Source: Terebella lapidaria (Eukaryota > Annelida > Polychaeta > Terebellida > Terebellidae). Taken from it: a stretch of 64,000 bases of DNA. The number at the start of each line of letters is the position of its first letter. The first letter of the stretch is position 1. This document shows positions 10,350-20,367 of this stretch, piece after piece. Position numbers and translations under genes: made by a program. The stretch lies in assembly GCA_949152475.1 (NCBI GenBank), contig OX424563.1, positions 14,481,001 through 14,545,000 of the forward strand, written 5' to 3'. The notes under the pieces are model-generated. The model made no database searches. It saw only the letters and a program-made list of their open reading frames with translations, and was not told where the DNA came from.

Positions 10350-12600
10350 CCCAGGGACGAGGTGGGCATGTGTGTGACAGCCAGAGTAGGCGGAGAACCA
10401 GTAACGCTGATAATCGACACCGGCAGCACTGTCACAATGCTCAACCTACAAACCTGGGAACGGATCCGGAAACCCGGAATGAAGCTGAAGCGGTCGCCGA
10501 TTCGTCTTTCAATGGTTGACGGAAGTAACATACGGACGCATGGCCGGAAAGAACTCCCACTCAACATCGCAGGAGTAGCTGAGACCGTGACGTTCGAGAT
10601 TGCAGACTGTGAAGACGAAGGAATACTGGGAATGGATTTCATCCGTTCCCGGATATCCGGCATAAATTTCGACCGAATGACCATGCAGATGGGCAGCCAG
10701 GAGGTGTTCCTCACCATGTTCGAGCAGACCAGGGAGCCGTTTCCGATCAACGCTGTAGCAGATTACCAAATTCCGCCGGAAACGGAACAGCTGATAATAG
10801 GACAAGCAGAGAGTGTCCGTGAAGCAGAAGGAGTACTAGAAATGCCACAGGAGCCCACTGAGAAAAGACCTTGGCTGATCGGGAGAACTTTATCCCGGAT
10901 AAAGCAAGGAACAGTCCCGGTTCGAGTGATCAATGTGATGGCGGAGCTGGTTATCATCAAGAAAGGAGCGCAGTTGGCGACGATGACCACCTTAGCAGCC
11001 GGTTGCAGTGTTGTTCCGTTGGCGGAGCGGAGCAGGAAGGTGCAGATTTCCACGGAGTCGGAGGCCGGGCGGAATTGGAGCGGGTACGAGAAGCTGCGGC
11101 AGTTAGCAGAGCAGACCCAGGATACAGTGCCGAGTCATTTCCGCGAGAGAGTAACCGACCTCCTATTTCGGAATAAGCCGACCTTCAGTAATGATGCCGG
11201 AGAACTGGGGCAGACCAATGAGGTACAACATCAGATAAACACGAGCAGTCATCGGCCGATTAAGCAGCCGACCAGACGAATTCCGCCAGACAAGAGGGAG
11301 CTGGTGAGCAGTCTAATTCAGGAGATGAAGGACAAGAACGTCATTGAAGAAAGTAGCAGTCATTGGGCTTCTCCGATTGTTCTGGTGAAGAAGAAGGATG
11401 GGACCACCCGGTTCTGTGTCGATTACCGGCGGTTAAATGCAGTCACGGAGAAAGATGCTTATCCGTTGCCGAGAATAGATGACACCATAGCAGCCTGTGC
11501 AGACGCCAAGTGGTTCTCCACTCTCGACCTGACCAGTGGATACTGGCGGGTCGGGATGGATGAAGACGCCCGGAAAAAGTCGGCCTTCTGTGTCCCTGGT
11601 GGCCTTTACCAGTTCAAAGTCATGAGTTTCGGCTTGTGCAATGCTCCGGGTACGTTCGAGCGGTTGATGGAGAAGGTGTTAGGCGGACTGTCCTGGAAGA
11701 CCTGCCTCATATATCTGGACGACATCATAGTCTACAGCAAGACCCTGGAGGATCACATCCGTGATCTTCAGGAGGTTTTCAACAAGCTGAGAGAGGCAGA
11801 CCTAAGAGTCAAACCGTCAAAATGCAAGTTCTTCCAGCCGGAGGTGTCTTTCCTAGGTCACATTGTCGGCAGAGACGGTATCCGTACTGACCCGGCAAAA
11901 ACGGAGGCAGTACGGAAGTGGCGGACACCCACCAACCTGACGGAGCTGCGCAGTTTTCTAGGACTATGCTCCTATTACCGGAAGTTCGTGCCGAAGTTCT
12001 CCGAGATTGCAGCGCCGCTGAATCACTTGACGGAAAAAGGGGTGCAGTTCCGGTGGCAGACGGAGCAAGAGCAGGCATTTGCAGAGCTGAAGAACCGCCT
12101 GAAGAACCGCCTAGTATCGGCACCGATACTCGGTTATCCAAGGGAGCAAGGCCGATATATCCTGGACACGGACGCCAGTGACACCGGGTTGGGAGCAGTA
12201 CTGTCACAGAAGCAGGGCAACCAGGAGCGGGTGATAACCTACTTGAGCCGCAGCCTAACCAAAGAAGAACGGAGATACTGTGTCACCCGGAAGGAGCTCC
12301 TGGCGGTTGTGTTTGTGGTACAGAAGAATAAGCAGTACTTGCTGGGTCGACACTTCCTTCTTCGCACGGATCATGGCAGTCTTACCTGGCTGATGAATTT
12401 CAAGGAGCCCCAGGGGCAGGTAGCCCGGTGGATTGAGCTCCTGAGTGAGTTTCATTTCGACATCGAACATCGTCCGGGGCGAATCCATAATAACGCGGAT
12501 GCCTTGTCCAGATCCCCGTGCAGCCAATGCGGAAAAATCGACTGGAAACAGGCCAAGATAGACGCCTGGAACTACGGAGAAAGGATCCGGCAGACACGAA
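10350..12600 (+). CDS. pol: Protease, reverse transcriptase and RNase H part of pol
   Basis: An aspartic protease is marked by LIIDTGSTVTML with a later GILGMDF. The reverse transcriptase follows: FCVDYRRLNAVTEKDAYPLP, then FSTLDLTSGYW, FGLCNAPGTFERLM and the catalytic YLDDIIVYS. RNase H follows with ILDTDASDTGLGAVLSQ, and the region ends in the typical HRPGRIHNNADALSR. Domain order and motifs are those of Metaviridae (Ty3/gypsy). These enzymes mature the particle and copy the RNA into DNA. Confidence 0.95.
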
Positions 12601-12689
12601 GTGAAGAAACTCCTCAGCCCAAGCCAAGGAAGGGGGGACGCCGGAAGCGGTCACGGAGATCGGGCGGAGAAGCAGAACTGACGGAGGAA

Positions 12690-12945
12690 GCAGTCCCTAG
12701 GAAGGCGGTTGCGGTGACGGAGAAAGCAGCGTCCCGGAAGCCGGTTGCAGTTGCAGTGACGGAGAAAGCAGCGTCCCGGAAGCCGGTTGCAGTTGCAGTG
12801 ACGGAGAAAGCAGCGTCCCGGAAGCCGGTTGCGGTTGTGGTGACGGAGAAAGCAGCGTCCCGGAAGCCGGTTGCGGTTGCGGTGACGGGGAAAGCAGCGT
12901 CCCGGAAGCCGGTTGCGGTTGCGGTGACGGAGAAGGCAGTTCCAG
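12690..12945 (+). repeat. In-frame minisatellite inside pol linker
   Basis: A 42-48 bp unit, encoding roughly TEKAASRKPVAVAV, is repeated five to six times between RNase H and integrase. The units are nearly identical, so the expansion is recent. It probably forms a flexible basic linker. Confidence 0.9.
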
Positions 12946-13019
12946 GAAAAGCGGATGCGGTTGCAGAGCAGATTAAGCTGGCGGAAAATGCAGACCAGGA
13001 TACTGTGCTGGGGCAGAAA

Positions 13020-14322
13020 CATGAGCAGCGAGGAGAAAGTGCTGTACGGGATGCGGAAGACCTTGCTGAAAGTCGACGGAGTAGTCTACCGGAAATGGAA
13101 AACGGCAGAAGGAACCAGCCGAATGCAGTTAATAACCCCGAAGGAGCTGAGACAGGAGATTTTCCGTCTGGCCCATCAGAGCCGGACGGGAGGACACCTC
13201 GGAAGCAGAAGGATGGCGGCTAGCATTCGGAGGCGGTATTTCTGGCCGGCTATGATGCGGGATATAAAGCAGTGGGTGCTGAGCTGTGACGAATGTGCGT
13301 CAAGAAGTATGCAGAACTTGAAACGATCTCCGATGCAGAAATACCGGGTTGGAGCGCCCATGGAGAGGGTGGCAATGGACGTGATGGGTCCATTACCTAA
13401 ATCCACCCGGGGGAACCGGTACATCTTAGTAATCGGTGATTACTTCACCAAGTGGGTAGAGGCCTACCCGATGCCGAATCAGGAAGCGGTGACGGTTGCA
13501 GACATATTCGTCAACCAGTTTGCAGCGCGGTACGGCATCCCGATGGAGATTCACACCGACCAAGGCAGAAATTTCGAGTCCGACTTGCTGAGAAATGTGT
13601 GCAGAATCCTGGGGATTCATAAGACACGGACAACCGCTTTCCGACCTCAGTCGGACGGTTTCATTGAGCGATTCAACCGGACGCTGCAGCAGATCCTGAG
13701 CCTGTACGTAAGCGAGCGGCAGACCAACTGGGATCAGCTAGTTCCGTTGGCGATGGCAGCTTACCGGAGTACCCCGCAGGAGACAACTGGGCAGAGTCCC
13801 AATTTGCTGATGCTGGGCAGAGAAGTCAACACTCCGGTGGAGTTACTGATTGGCAGGCCTCCGGGCGAATCGACAGCAGAAGTAACAGAGTATGGCAGTC
13901 AGCTCCGGGAGCGACTAGAAGCAGTATACAAGGCGGTTCGAGCGAAATCTGGCAGAGAGATGGAACGGCAGAAGAAGCTGTACGACCGGAGGAAGGTCGA
14001 CAATCAGTTCCAGCCAGGAGACCGAGTGTGGATGGCGGTCAAAACACGGAAGAAGGGCAAGGCACCCAAGTTGCAGAGGAAGTGGAGTGGTCCAAAGCTA
14101 GTGTTGAGCAGATTTACCGACGTGACCTACGAGATTGCAGAGAGTGAAACTCGGCAGAAGGTGGTTCACTTCGATTTGCCGAAACCGTATAATGGTGTCA
14201 AGCATCCGAGATGGATGAAGCGGAGAATGGCGGATTCCTGGAGGCAGACGGAGCCGCCGAAGCAGAGTAGTGTTCCGGAGTCGGAACAGACGGTCTCTGA
14301 GTCGGATACGGACTCGGAGTAA
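13020..14322 (+). CDS. pol: Integrase part of pol
   Basis: The zinc-binding HHCC domain is visible (AHQSRTGGHLGS followed by CDECASRS). The catalytic core has AMDVMGPLP, HTDQGRNFESDL and the DGFIERFNRTL glutamate helix, so D, D and E are all present. The C-terminal GPY/F-like module shows as KWSGPKLVLSRFTDVTYEI. No chromodomain is evident. The tail is Ser/Glu-rich. It inserts the DNA copy into the host genome and follows RNase H and the minisatellite linker. Confidence 0.93.
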
Positions 14323-14721
14323 AGCTGCAGAGGACGAAGAAATATGAGAAGACGGAGTGAGCTGCAGACCGGCTGCAGATCGACAGAAGCGGTGAAACGT
14401 CATTCCAGATAGGAAGGGCCCTCCTTCTGGACAAGAATGTATGCAGTTTTCAGTGTCGACAAGCAGTAATACCAGTGAGCAGATATGCAGTTGACGAAGC
14501 AGTACAGATGGCGGAAACGCCCAACTTGCAGTCTAGATATTCGTCTGGCAGGCAGATTCAACTGGCTGAGACTCTATTCAACCCTCCTGATGGCAGAGAT
14601 ACTTCAAAATTGCAGATACTTCGCTCGGAGAAGCAGTTGAAAGGGAGCCGTAAAACCCGGAGAAGCCGGTTGAGCCGGAGACGGACACCTCTCGGTTAAC
14701 GGTTGAGTTTTTGCATAATTG

Positions 14722-14790
14722 TGACGTCACTCCTGAGGCAGCCAATCAGTGTGGAGCTTTTCCAGTCACGTGAGCAGAAAGGGTATAAAA
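14722..14790 (+). promoter_or_regulatory. Internal promoter-like cassette 1
   Basis: TGACGTCA (14722-14729), CCAAT (14742-14746), CACGTG (14767-14772) and TATAAAA (14784-14790). The E-box to TATA gap is 11 bp. The same motif set occurs in the LTR. It lies 240 bp before the first zinc-finger frame and after the end of pol, so a separate transcript for the accessory frame is plausible. Confidence 0.6.
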
Positions 14791-15030
14791 GGGCCTTGAA
14801 ATCGGGCTCTGAGAGCAGTTGAAGAGCAGACCTCGAGCTGTGCACATCGCTGTTAAAGTTTGGCGGAATCGAATCAAGTCCAGTATTTTCCGGCTGCGGC
14901 AGATTTTGCAGTGAAAAACGACTAAGTGTTTCCCGGAAGACCAGCAGTCCGGAGAAGCGGTGCAGCAGAAGCGGTGCAGCAGTAGAAGCGGTGCAGTAGA
15001 TAGACAACTTCAGTTTCCCGGCTTTCCGGA

Positions 15031-15696
15031 ATGGCCTACTCGGCGTTCCTTGGAAGACAAGATCGCGGCCGGAGCAGAGATTGGGCAAGCCCCCAGCCAC
15101 TGGAGTATAGCCGGCTATGTAAGCGGTGCGACCGGATGTTCGAGAGTGAGACGGACAGGAGACGGCATGTGTGCCCAACCCAGAGGTATCATTGCTGTTT
15201 GTGTGCTTTCTATGGCAACCGGGCGAACGACCTTAGGCGGCATCTCCGGGAGATGCACGGTTGGAAGTACCCTTCCGGGAACCGTCCTCCTCAGGACGAG
15301 GCAACCCTCAGCCGAGTGGGAACCTTCGATTCGGCCTGGCGGGGAACAGCAACGCAGTCTCGGCGGAAGCGGTTCCGGAAATACTGCACACAGTCTCCTA
15401 GGGAGAAACCAGTTCCGGAGACCTATGCGGACCAGCTTCCGTTCGGACCTGACTGGGATGCCGGAGCAGCCGCCCCCATCGGACAACCGGAGCGGTTAGA
15501 TTTACCGGAATGGGCCCCGGACCCGCAGGGCTGTCTCTGGGCAGCCGAAGAAGACCAAGCGGAGGATTGGGAGGCGGAAATCCGTGCCAGAGAATACCGG
15601 CCTCCATCTCCCACTTCGGAACCGGAGACGGATGAGTCGGAGTATGTGACGGCAGATGAGGAATCCTGGACGGAAGCGGAGGCGGTGTGGCAGTAG
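15031..15696 (+). CDS. Accessory C2H2 zinc-finger frame 1 of the gypsy element
   Basis: A 221-codon frame starting at ATG (MAYSAFLGRQDRGRSRDW). Two adjacent zinc-finger modules are visible near residues 28-75: CKRCDRMF...RRRHVC (C2HC-like), then CCLCAFYGNRAND...HLREMH (C2H2, C-x2-C-x12-H-x4-H). The rest is acidic and proline-rich, ending in a Glu/Ser tail. A nucleic-acid-binding role is inferred from the fingers only. It follows internal cassette 1. Such a frame downstream of integrase is not part of the standard Ty3/gypsy set. Confidence 0.7.
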   Translation: MAYSAFLGRQDRGRSRDWASPQPLEYSRLCKRCDRMFESETDRRRHVCPTQRYHCCLCAFYGNRANDLRRHLREMHGWKYPSGNRPPQDEATLSRVGTFDSAWRGTATQSRRKRFRKYCTQSPREKPVPETYADQLPFGPDWDAGAAAPIGQPERLDLPEWAPDPQGCLWAAEEDQAEDWEAEIRAREYRPPSPTSEPETDESEYVTADEESWTEAEAVWQ

Positions 15697-15795
15697 ACGG
15701 AAGCGGAGGCGGTGTAGCAGAAGACGGAGGCGGTTGGCAGTTTGGTGGAGACGAAGAAGAAAGAGCGGTGGCAGTTAGCAGCAACAACAACACGG

Positions 15796-15818
15796 AAAAA
15801 AAAAAAAAAAAAAAAAAA
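15796..15818 (+). repeat. Internal A23 tract in the accessory zone
   Basis: An uninterrupted run of 23 A on the coding strand, 100 bp after zinc-finger frame 1 and 50 bp before internal cassette 2. Confidence 0.9.
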
Positions 15819-15866
15819 TTATTTATCCAAGAAGACCACCAGGAGGAGTTGCAGTTTGCTGAGCAG

Positions 15867-15917
15867 CCAATCATCAAGCAGATAAAACAGTCACGTGACT
15901 TCCAGAGACTATAAAAA
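15867..15917 (+). promoter_or_regulatory. Internal promoter-like cassette 2
   Basis: CCAAT (15867-15871), CACGTG (15892-15897) and TATAAAAA (15910-15917), 78 bp before the ATG of zinc-finger frame 2. The agccaatca and gtcacgtga contexts match cassette 1, so the two are probably duplicates. The CRE-like word is absent here. Confidence 0.6.
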
Positions 15918-15995
15918 GGGGCAGATAGCTGTTACCGGATGCAGAAGGCAGTTTGCTGTAGCTGAGTCAACATCGTCTCAAAGCAGAGAATCAGA

Positions 15996-16643
15996 ATGCC
16001 GAAAGTAAAGACAACACCCCGCAAGCCCTGCCCTCACCGGTGTGGAGACTGCAACCTAGAGTTCAAGAGCAAGCACACGTTGCTCCGGCATGTCACGGAG
16101 CAGCACACGAGTGAAGTCACCGTCTTCGCCTGTCCACAGTGTGACCATTGGAGCAGACGGAAAGAGGGGACACAGAAGCATCTGCAGTCCCGACACGCAA
16201 TGGACGCGAACCCGATTCGACTAAGGGTTGGCAGAGAGCAGTTTGAGGAGAAAAGCCTCCGGTCCAAGATGACCCCACGGAAAAGCAAGAAACCGGTAAC
16301 ACGGCTTGACCAGTTGTCGGATACGGAGTCGGAGTCGGGAGGTTCGGTTTCGTCCCGGACCCGGTATCGTTCCGGTACCCAGTCGGTGGCCACAGTAGCA
16401 GCCGACGTTTCGTCCACGGAGGCGGAGAGCAGTTCGGAAGAAGAAGCGGAGCTGAAAATTATGGCGAGTGAAGACGAGTTGCAAGAACCGGGAGACCCGA
16501 AGCCGGTTAAGCCGCCGGTGACCCGTAGTTCCTCCCGGAACACCTCCCGGAAAAACAGCCCGGACCCATCTCGAGGTACCGGAGTAGATCAAGACCGCGG
16601 AAAGAAGCGGAGTCGCAGCCGTTCGCCGGAGAAATCCGGCTGA
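15996..16643 (+). CDS. Accessory C2H2 zinc-finger frame 2 of the gypsy element
   Basis: A 215-codon frame starting MPKVKTTPRKPCPHRCGDC. Two C2H2 fingers lie near residues 12-65: CGDCNLEF...LLRHVTEQH and CPQCDHWSRRKEG...KHLQSRH, both C-x2-C-x12-H-x4-H. The remainder is Ser/Arg/Glu-rich, ending in an RS-like KKRSRSRSPEKSG tail. It has the same design as frame 1 (promoter cassette, ATG, paired fingers, disordered tail), so the two modules look like diverged duplicates. A DNA- or RNA-binding role is inferred. Confidence 0.7.
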   Translation: MPKVKTTPRKPCPHRCGDCNLEFKSKHTLLRHVTEQHTSEVTVFACPQCDHWSRRKEGTQKHLQSRHAMDANPIRLRVGREQFEEKSLRSKMTPRKSKKPVTRLDQLSDTESESGGSVSSRTRYRSGTQSVATVAADVSSTEAESSSEEEAELKIMASEDELQEPGDPKPVKPPVTRSSSRNTSRKNSPDPSRGTGVDQDRGKKRSRSRSPEKSG

Positions 16644-16775
16644 CATCAACGCCGGGAATATAGGAAGGAGAGCCCGGAGCGCGCCAAGGACCGAGGCGGA
16701 GAACGTGGCTGAGAGGAGAAACGACACACCCCACCCAAGTCTTCAGGAGGCAGCGTCAAGGGAAAAGGCAAGGCG

Positions 16776-17846
16776 GTGTATGACTACAAGTTCCGGCTGC
16801 TGGAGGAAGGTTCCAGCGGAGCAGCGGCAGAAGTTGGAGTGGCGGACATTGCGGAAATGCAGAGCAGAGACGATGAGGAAGACAGTTTCCGGAGCCCACC
16901 TCCGAGAACGACTAGCAGTGGCAGAGCAGTGAGCAGCGTGATTGTCCGGCCCGGAGGCGGAGCAGAAAGCAGATCCAGTGGCCGAGCCGATAGCAGAGCA
17001 GATAGCCGAGCCGATAGCAGAGCAGATAGCAGAGCAGATAGCCGAGCGGACACCAGACCCATTGGCAGATCCGGAGGCAGAGCGGAGACCAAAGCGGAAG
17101 GTGCAACCCGGAGCAGAGCTGTCAGTGAGACGGAGACCCGAGGATCCACGGAGAGAACTTTACCGGCAACCATTCAAGCAGTAGCCGGAAGCAGAACCAG
17201 TTCAGCGGCTCGGGATGACGGAATGGAGTCTTCCACGTCTGACCGAAGCCATGCGGACGTGCAGAGAGCCCGGAGGAGTATCCTGGTAGATCAAGCCAGA
17301 GCTACACCCGGAATCCTGTCTCCGGTGGAAACCCGGCCTCGACAGTCTTCCAGTGAGCGGTCCGGAAGGAGCCAAGTCCGAGCACCAACCCAGAGTCCAC
17401 CTTACACATTCTACCCGTTCGGCGGTCCTTCAACTCAACCGTGTCCGTCCCACTGTTTCCCGGTGAATATTGGAGGACGGAGTGCATCCGTTTTTGCACC
17501 TGCAGTCCCGGAGCATGCCAGATACTATGCAGTACGTTGGGGACCGGAGCAGTGGGGGCCAGCCGAGATGAGAGATTCCGGCGTCTACGTGGAGACCATG
17601 GAGCAGAGAGAGTCACCGTTTGGTCTCGTCCCGACCCGTCAGATCATCCGGATTCCAGATTGGTCCATCCGGGACGAACGCCTCAGGAATGGGTTCTACG
17701 TGCCACCCCAGTGGAGTCTACATGATCCCGATCTTCTCCCGGTTGATGCCAGAGGAACAAGCTTCGGACGACCGTTGGTACCAAATACCATTCCACCTCG
17801 TCCGCCGTCGGGGAGCAGTTCGAGCCGTGATACTGGTGGGCAGTAG
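16776..17846 (+). CDS. Third accessory region of the gypsy element, family unknown
   Basis: The coding-like DNA has a disordered Arg/Ser/Glu-rich first half with tandem ADSR units (about 16970-17060), then Ser/Pro-rich sequence, then a more ordered section (YTFYPFGGPSTQPCPSHCF ... ARYYAVRWGPEQW ... GFYVPPQWSLHDPDLLP) and a proline-rich end. I do not recognise the fold. It may be the distal part of the zinc-finger frame 2 product or a separate protein. Its layout resembles the orphan segment at 1018-2458. Confidence 0.45.
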   Translation: MYDYKFRLLEEGSSGAAAEVGVADIAEMQSRDDEEDSFRSPPPRTTSSGRAVSSVIVRPGGGAESRSSGRADSRADSRADSRADSRADSRADTRPIGRSGGRAETKAEGATRSRAVSETETRGSTERTLPATIQAVAGSRTSSAARDDGMESSTSDRSHADVQRARRSILVDQARATPGILSPVETRPRQSSSERSGRSQVRAPTQSPPYTFYPFGGPSTQPCPSHCFPVNIGGRSASVFAPAVPEHARYYAVRWGPEQWGPAEMRDSGVYVETMEQRESPFGLVPTRQIIRIPDWSIRDERLRNGFYVPPQWSLHDPDLLPVDARGTSFGRPLVPNTIPPRPPSGSSSSRDTGGQ

Positions 17847-18113
17847 TCGTCGCAAGTCGCCGCAAGTCGCCGCAAGTCAAGTCGGCGCAAGGAGAAGAAA
17901 GAAGAACCGTTTCCCGGATTCTAGTATAATTAAGAGTTAAAAGTGGGAAACGAAACAAGCAAGATATCCGGGTACAGTGACGGTAAACTAGTTAAGAGAT
18001 ACCAGTACCCGGATCACGGAAACAAGTTGTGTTTGATGATACGGACAGTTTAACGGTTGACAATTTGTATTTATGTATATGTGATATTGATCTGTTCGGG
18101 ACGAACAGAGTCT

Positions 18114-18126
18114 AAGGAAGGGGGAG
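18114..18126 (+). promoter_or_regulatory. Polypurine tract
   Basis: aaggaagggggag lies directly against the TGTAACGG start of the 3' LTR, the expected plus-strand priming site. Confidence 0.85.
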
Positions 18127-19505
18127 TGTAACGGTTTTGGGGCGTACCCAAAAGTTTCCCCTAGGTAATTCTGTTAGTGTTTTGTGATATTATGGTTAAA
18201 TAACCGTTTATTAAAATGTATATGTGTTTAAAGGTTCATTCGGTTCCGTATTGGTAATGTTTAAAAGGTTTTCCGTCTCGGAATTTGGTATATTTGTGAT
18301 GTTGGTAAAGCCGGAGACGGAGCCGGAGACGGAGACGGAACCGGAGACGGAGTCGGAACAATGGAGTACAAACACGTAATGACGTTATTTCCGGAAGGTC
18401 ATGTGATCAGCCTCGTTTTCGGTTTAAAAGGTGACGTGTCAGCCACTGATTGGTTCTAGAGTGTTTTTAGAAATCCGGAAAATATCAGTGTTTTGGCGGA
18501 CTATGGCGTCACAATAGGTTGGTCACGTGACGTGGGTCTCAGGTCTATAAAAGCCCCCGCTTCACAGCGGACGGCGGAGTTGGTGTCCTGACGTCGACCT
18601 GTGCAGACCCCTTCTCCCATAGCAGAGTACTCCCTTGTTCCGGATATAGTCATCCAGATGATCGCAGTTTATGTCTTCCGACTGGGCACTTGGAAAATAA
18701 ACATGAAAACTTCAACCGAGTTGTTTTTCCGTGTTTGTTAGGGAACTGGAATTTATAATAAAGTTAGTTCACCGGAAAAGAAAGTAATACGGAGAAAAGG
18801 GAGATAAGTCTACAGTTGGTTAAGACCAAGTTGTAACGACGTCTTAGGGTGATCCAAGAACCCAGATCACCAAGGAAGGAGACGGAGGTGGAATTCAACG
18901 GAGCAACTACGGAGGCGGTATCGGACGGAGCAGTTGCAGAGACGGGAACGACGAAGCAGTTGCAGAGGCGGTACCGGACGACGGAGTTGAAGAGGCAGTA
19001 CCTGACGGAGCGGTTGCGGTAACCGGAAGTGAGAACACTTCCGAGATACCCCATTTCAGGTGCAGTCGCAGGTTGCGGTGAGGCGGAGCCAACCGGAGCA
19101 GTTTGCAGTGCGGCGGAACCTGGCAGAGCGGTTGCAGTATTCGGAAACGGCAACGTTCCCGGATTCTCTATTCCAGGTGCAGTCGCAGTAGCAGTAAGGC
19201 GGAAAACGACGGAGCTGTTGCAGTAAAGCGGTAACCCGACGGAGCAGTTGCAGTACCCGGAGACGGAAACGCCTCCGGACTCTTACTTTACAGGTGCAGT
19301 TGCAGATTAGCAGTTGGACAACGGTTAAGAGGTCCATTCCAGACCACGCTACCAACCTTCAGAGACTTCTAGCCGGAGTTCAACCGTACAGCAGTAGCAG
19401 TTTCCCGGAGTTTTACCGTTTCAGCTCCAGTTAAATAACAACTCACCCACCTCCCTAGAAAACCGGTTCATCAAGACGTCACAGAAGGGTGAGGAACCCG
19501 TTACA
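18127..19505 (+). repeat. 3' LTR of the gypsy element
   Basis: 1379 bp, starting TGTAACGG and ending CCGTTACA. It carries the same promoter, polyadenylation and U5 features as the 5' LTR and differs by about 16 substitutions and one 6-bp indel. It is followed by the atac target duplication. Confidence 0.95.
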
Positions 19506-19606
19506 ATACTATAAAATTTAAAAAGATAAAATAGATAAACGAAACACTTGATTCCTACAAATACATAGAATGTGTTTTGTGTTTTTATGTGTTTCGTGTA
19601 ATCAGG

Positions 19607-20367
19607 GTCAGAGTGGCATGTTATAAATTACGATACGAGATACCAGATACTATATACCACATATCAGATACTAAAATTGAGATACAAAACACAAATATTA
19701 ATTTAGCGCTGTTGGTGATCGATGCCTTGTCCAAAGTCACAATACAACAATTCCCTACAATTAAAACTGTTCATCAGGTTGGGAACCAATCATAAACAAT
19801 TTTCACAAGCAAGCCCGCCAGCGAGCTAAAAAAATAGAAAGGATTATGGTATTGTACGAATCCACGACATGCTTTAGTTTTTCCCATAAATATAATATTT
19901 CTGAACTATGAACAACTATCCTCCGCTCTTGGCTAAAACCTGACATTCAGAAATTAAAAACTCTGAACTGGTGCCATTCGCAATAAGAATTGTCACTGGT
20001 ACCGCACTGGTGGATACAAATGAGTCCGGAGTATTTGTGAACAAACCAGCCAGGTAATCCGGGTCCGCCTCCGACTCCGCATCCGGGTTTCATATCATAC
20101 TAGTGACCTAGATCTAGGTCACTGATCATACCATATTCAAGCTTGTGATCGCGATCAAGCGCCCAGATACGAGAGCAATGTTGAAAATAGAACATTGCTG
20201 CAAAATATTTCTGAAGTTTCTCCTTGTATTTCGATATTGACATGTCACCAAACAGATATATGTTTATTAAAATTTGATAATGTGAGTCGTTTTATTGGCA
20301 GACACTTTCTCGTATCTTGTATCTGGTATCTCGTATCATGTTTGATAACATGCCGAGTCAGAGTGGC
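19607..20367. mobile_element. Inverted-repeat element (MITE-like) with 11-bp flanking repeats
   Basis: gtcagagtggc occurs at both 19607-19617 and 20357-20367 in the same orientation, as expected of a target duplication. Just inside, catgttat...gatacgagataccagatac on the left is matched by its reverse complement on the right (about 45-50 bp arms). The interior has no gene but holds a 20-bp perfect palindrome. The family is unknown; an 11-bp duplication is long for common DNA transposons. Confidence 0.65.
20104..20123. repeat. 20-bp perfect palindrome
   Basis: gtgacctagatctaggtcac is fully self-complementary with no loop, inside the inverted-repeat element. Confidence 0.95.

Larger units (their letters stand above)
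7573..19505 (+). mobile_element. Ty3/gypsy LTR retrotransposon with 3' accessory zone
   Basis: An 11.9-kb element bounded by LTRs of 1385 and 1379 bp. The right LTR has 8-bp inverted ends (TGTAACGG ... CCGTTACA). The 4-bp word atac flanks both sides (7569-7572 and 19506-19509) and is taken as the target duplication. Order: LTR, primer-binding-like site, gag with a CCHC knuckle, protease, RT, RNase H, integrase, then 3.8 kb of accessory frames including two C2H2 zinc-finger frames, a polypurine tract and the LTR. No envelope is seen. By hand count the LTRs differ at about 16 positions plus one 6-bp indel (about 1.2%), so the insertion is young, on the order of a million to a few million years at typical invertebrate rates. 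It looks largely whole, with perhaps two or three interruptions beyond the gag/pol overlap usual in the family. The element is GC-richer than its surroundings. Confidence 0.95.

Noticed and set aside
10337-13022. Minus-strand frames across the LTR element's pol
   Set aside because: Antisense shadows of the conserved plus-strand enzyme domains.
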